Positions 3,596-5,810 of a DNA stretch of 5,810 nt are shown here, piece by piece (positions within the stretch are counted from its first letter, which is position 1; each line of letters opens with the position of its first letter). The notes below the pieces were generated by a model that did not search any database, was not told the DNA's origin, and was given only the letters and a program-made list of their open reading frames with translations. The stretch lies in the NCBI GenBank assembly GCA_001780825.1, contig MFIX01000260.1:8661-14470 (forward strand), read 5' to 3'. The stretch comes from Candidatus Glassbacteria bacterium RIFCSPLOWO2_12_FULL_58_11. GTDB lineage: Bacteria; Gemmatimonadota; Glassbacteria; GWA2-58-10. Made by a program: the position numbers and the translations under genes.

Positions 3596-5810
3596 ATGGA
3601 AAAACCCTTCGTACACCTGCACAACCACTCGGATTACAGCCTGCTGGACGGGGCCTGCAAGACCGGACAGCTCGTCTCCCAGGCCGTCGGTTTCGGCATG
3701 CCCGCCCTGGCCCTGACCGACCACGGCAACCTGTTCGGGGCGCTCGAGTTCTACAGCGCGGCGCGGGACCAGGGGATCAAGCCGATTATCGGCATCGAGG
3801 CCTATATCACCCCCGGCGACCGCAGGGAGAAAAAAGCCCAGGAAGGCCAGATTTACCACCATATCACCCTGCTGGCGGAAAACCTGGAGGGCTACCGCAA
3901 CCTGGTCAAGCTCACCAGCATCGGCTACCTGGAGGGGTTCTACTACAAGCCGCGGATCGACCTGGAGGTGCTCGAACAGCACCGCCGGGGCCTGATCGGC
4001 CTGAGCGGCTGCGCCAAGGGGATGGTCGCCGAGCCGATCTACAAAGACCGCTTCGACCAGGCCCTCGAGCGCGCGGCCGCGCTGCGCGACCTGTTCGGCA
4101 AGGACAACTTCTTTATCGAGATCATGGACCACGGCCTGGATATCGAGCGCAAGCAGATGCCCCGGCTGATCGAGATCGCCGGGAAGCTGGAAATCCCGCT
4201 GGTGGCCACCAATGACACCCATTACCTCTGCCGCGAGCATTCCGAGGCCCAGGACGCCCTGGTCTGCATCCAGACCGGCAAGGTGCTGGAGGATGAAAAG
4301 CGGCTGCGTTTCGCCACCCAGGAGCTGTACCTGAAAAGCCCCGAGGAGATGTACGCGGTTTTCGGGGACTACCCGGAGGCGCTGACGCGCACAGTGGAGA
4401 TCGCGGAGCGCTGCAACGTGGAGCTGGAATTCGGGAAAAACTACCTGCCCGCTTTCCCGCTGCCCGAGGGTTACAGCGAGACCGAGCTGCTGGAGAAAAT
4501 GGCCCGCGAGGGCGCAGTCCGCCGCTACGGCGAAATCAGCCCGAAGATCGAGGAGCGGCTGGCCTACGAGCTGGACATTATCAAGCGCACCGGTTTCCCC
4601 GGCTACTTCCTGATTGTCAGCGACCTGGTCAACCAGTCGCGCGAGATGGGCATCCCGGTCGGGCCGGGCCGCGGCTCGGCCGCGGGCAGCCTGGTCTCCT
4701 ACAGCCTGGGGATTACCAATATCGACCCGCTCAAGTACAACCTGCTCTTCGAGCGCTTCCTCAATCCTGAGCGGATCAGCATGCCGGACATCGACATCGA
4801 TTTCGGCGACCTGGAGCGCGACAAGGTGATCCAGTACGTCAAGCAGAAGTACGGCGAGGAGAGTGTCACCCAGATCATCACGTTCGGCACCATGGCCGCC
4901 CGGGCCGTGGTCCGCGATGTGGGCCGGGTGCTGGGCATGGCCTATGATGAGGTGGACGAAATCGCCAAGATGATCCCCAAGGAGCTCCATATCACTCTCG
5001 AAAAGGCCCTGGAGCGCCGTCCCGACCTGGCCGAGCTGGAGAAAACCCAGCCGCGGATCAAAAAGCTGCTCGAGATCAGCCGGGTACTGGAGGGAGTCAA
5101 CCGCAACGCCTCGACCCACGCCGCCGGAGTGGTGATCGCCCCAGGGAAGCTGACCGATTATCTGCCGCTTTTCCGCTCCCAGCGCAGGGATGAAATCACC
5201 ACCCAGTACGACATGACCTGGGTGGAGAAAATCGGCCTGCTCAAGATCGATATCCTGGGCCTGCGCACCCTGACAGTGATCCAGGACACCCTGAAAATGA
5301 TCGAGGAGCAGTTCGGGAAGACAATCGACCTGGACAACCTGGAGCTTACTGATCCGGAAACTTTCGAGATTTTCGCCAACGGCGAAACTGTGGGCATCTT
5401 CCAGTTCGAGTCTCCGGGGATGCGCGAGTACCTGCGCAAGCTCAAGCCGGAGGCGATCGGCGACATTGTCGCCATGAACGCGCTCTACCGCCCCGGGCCG
5501 ATGGAGATGGTCGATGATTTCATCAACCGCAAGCAGGGCCGGGTCCGGGTCGAGTACCATCACCCGCTGCTCGAGCCGATCCTTAAAGAGACCTACGGCG
5601 TGATGGTGTACCAGGAGCAGGTGATGCAGATCGCCTCCGAGATGGGCGGGTTCACCCTGGGCGCCGCGGACCAGTTGCGCCGGGCAATGGGCAAGAAGAA
5701 AAAAGAGGTGATGGAGCAGCAGAAGGAAAAGTTCCTCGCCGGCGCGGCAGAGCGTAAGATCGACCGGCGGGTGGCGGAGACGGTTTACGACCTGATGGCC
5801 AAGTTCGCCG
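3596..5810 (+). CDS. dnaE: DNA polymerase III alpha subunit (3' end cut by window)
   Basis: The plus frame from ATG 3596 stays open to the window end, giving 738 residues of a polymerase about 1150 residues long in typical family members. It is the catalytic subunit of the bacterial replicative DNA polymerase. The N-terminal PHP domain is seen in HLHNHSDYSLLDG (7-19), LTDHGN and later NDTHYL; its metal-type histidines look intact, unlike the degenerate PHP of E. coli. The palm has GPGRGSAAGS (356-365) and MPDIDIDF (396-403), with D398 and D400 as catalytic aspartates matching E. coli D401 and D403. ITFGTMAARAVVRDVGR follows, and the fingers region has ALYRPGPMEMV and YQEQVMQIA near the end. 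The remaining fingers, beta-clamp-binding and OB regions lie outside. The start agrees with the conserved N-terminus; a TAG at 3554 closes the frame upstream, and only a weak GAAAG ribosome binding site is present. The gene is GC-rich, unlike the insert before it. Confidence 0.97.
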   Translation, partial: MEKPFVHLHNHSDYSLLDGACKTGQLVSQAVGFGMPALALTDHGNLFGALEFYSAARDQGIKPIIGIEAYITPGDRREKKAQEGQIYHHITLLAENLEGYRNLVKLTSIGYLEGFYYKPRIDLEVLEQHRRGLIGLSGCAKGMVAEPIYKDRFDQALERAAALRDLFGKDNFFIEIMDHGLDIERKQMPRLIEIAGKLEIPLVATNDTHYLCREHSEAQDALVCIQTGKVLEDEKRLRFATQELYLKSPEEMYAVFGDYPEALTRTVEIAERCNVELEFGKNYLPAFPLPEGYSETELLEKMAREGAVRRYGEISPKIEERLAYELDIIKRTGFPGYFLIVSDLVNQSREMGIPVGPGRGSAAGSLVSYSLGITNIDPLKYNLLFERFLNPERISMPDIDIDFGDLERDKVIQYVKQKYGEESVTQIITFGTMAARAVVRDVGRVLGMAYDEVDEIAKMIPKELHITLEKALERRPDLAELEKTQPRIKKLLEISRVLEGVNRNASTHAAGVVIAPGKLTDYLPLFRSQRRDEITTQYDMTWVEKIGLLKIDILGLRTLTVIQDTLKMIEEQFGKTIDLDNLELTDPETFEIFANGETVGIFQFESPGMREYLRKLKPEAIGDIVAMNALYRPGPMEMVDDFINRKQGRVRVEYHHPLLEPILKETYGVMVYQEQVMQIASEMGGFTLGAADQLRRAMGKKKKEVMEQQKEKFLAGAAERKIDRRVAETVYDLMAKFA

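Noticed and set aside
3488..5563. Very long minus-strand open frame (691 codons) opposite dnaE
   Set aside because: It is the antisense of a strongly conserved dnaE with GC-rich codon bias, which removes stop codons on the other strand. Its translation is a low-complexity mix of L, D, V, Q, A and H with no family signature.

Overview
The window is bacterial. Three host-type, GC-rich, divergent or co-linear genes (a ribonuclease HI family gene, a DUF4837 lipoprotein gene and dnaE) flank a distinctly AT-richer stretch at about 1815-3590. DUF4837 is, as I recall the family, found mainly in Bacteroidetes and related phyla of the FCB group. Together with the high-GC codon use (CTG, GGC, GAG and CGC dominate) this suggests a GC-rich member of that superphylum (for example the Gemmatimonadota/Glassbacteria neighbourhood) rather than a classical Bacteroidetes. 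This placement is inference only.

Layout: positions 418-1 (minus) hold the 5' part of an RNase HI family gene with an N-terminal extension and a TTG start. Positions 419-752 are a divergent intergenic region with an AT-rich core (a possible promoter) and two good hairpins. Positions 753-1814 (plus) encode a DUF4837 lipoprotein with a strong ribosome binding site. Positions 1824-2142 are the broken remnant of a site-specific DNA methyltransferase: no usable start codon in frame, a ruined catalytic motif, and a missing C-terminal half. Positions 2160-2870 and 2872-3396 form a tightly coupled gene pair, a DUF3800 protein (RNase H-like fold) followed by a protein that I read as a BECR-fold (RelE/EndoU/colicin-like) nuclease. 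Positions 3397-3595 are a compact regulatory spacer. Positions 3596 to the end encode the first 738 residues of DNA polymerase III alpha (dnaE), cut by the window edge.

The most interesting part is the AT-rich insert and its junction with dnaE. The pair of putative nucleases beside a dead methyltransferase looks like the remains of a defence or restriction island sitting just upstream of an essential replication gene. On the minus strand of the spacer there is a near-consensus promoter (TTGACA, 18-base spacer, TATTAT). It is followed about 45 bases later by a perfect 7-bp hairpin and a run of six T, which together predict an undescribed small RNA of roughly 72 nt that converges on the 3' end of the nuclease-like gene. 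A second, 10-bp hairpin with a 3-base loop lies immediately before the dnaE start codon and contains its only Shine-Dalgarno-like bases.

The RNase HI gene and dnaE are housekeeping DNA replication/repair functions. The DUF4837 lipoprotein is envelope-associated with unknown role. No tRNA, rRNA, CRISPR array, transposase, integrase or attachment site was seen.
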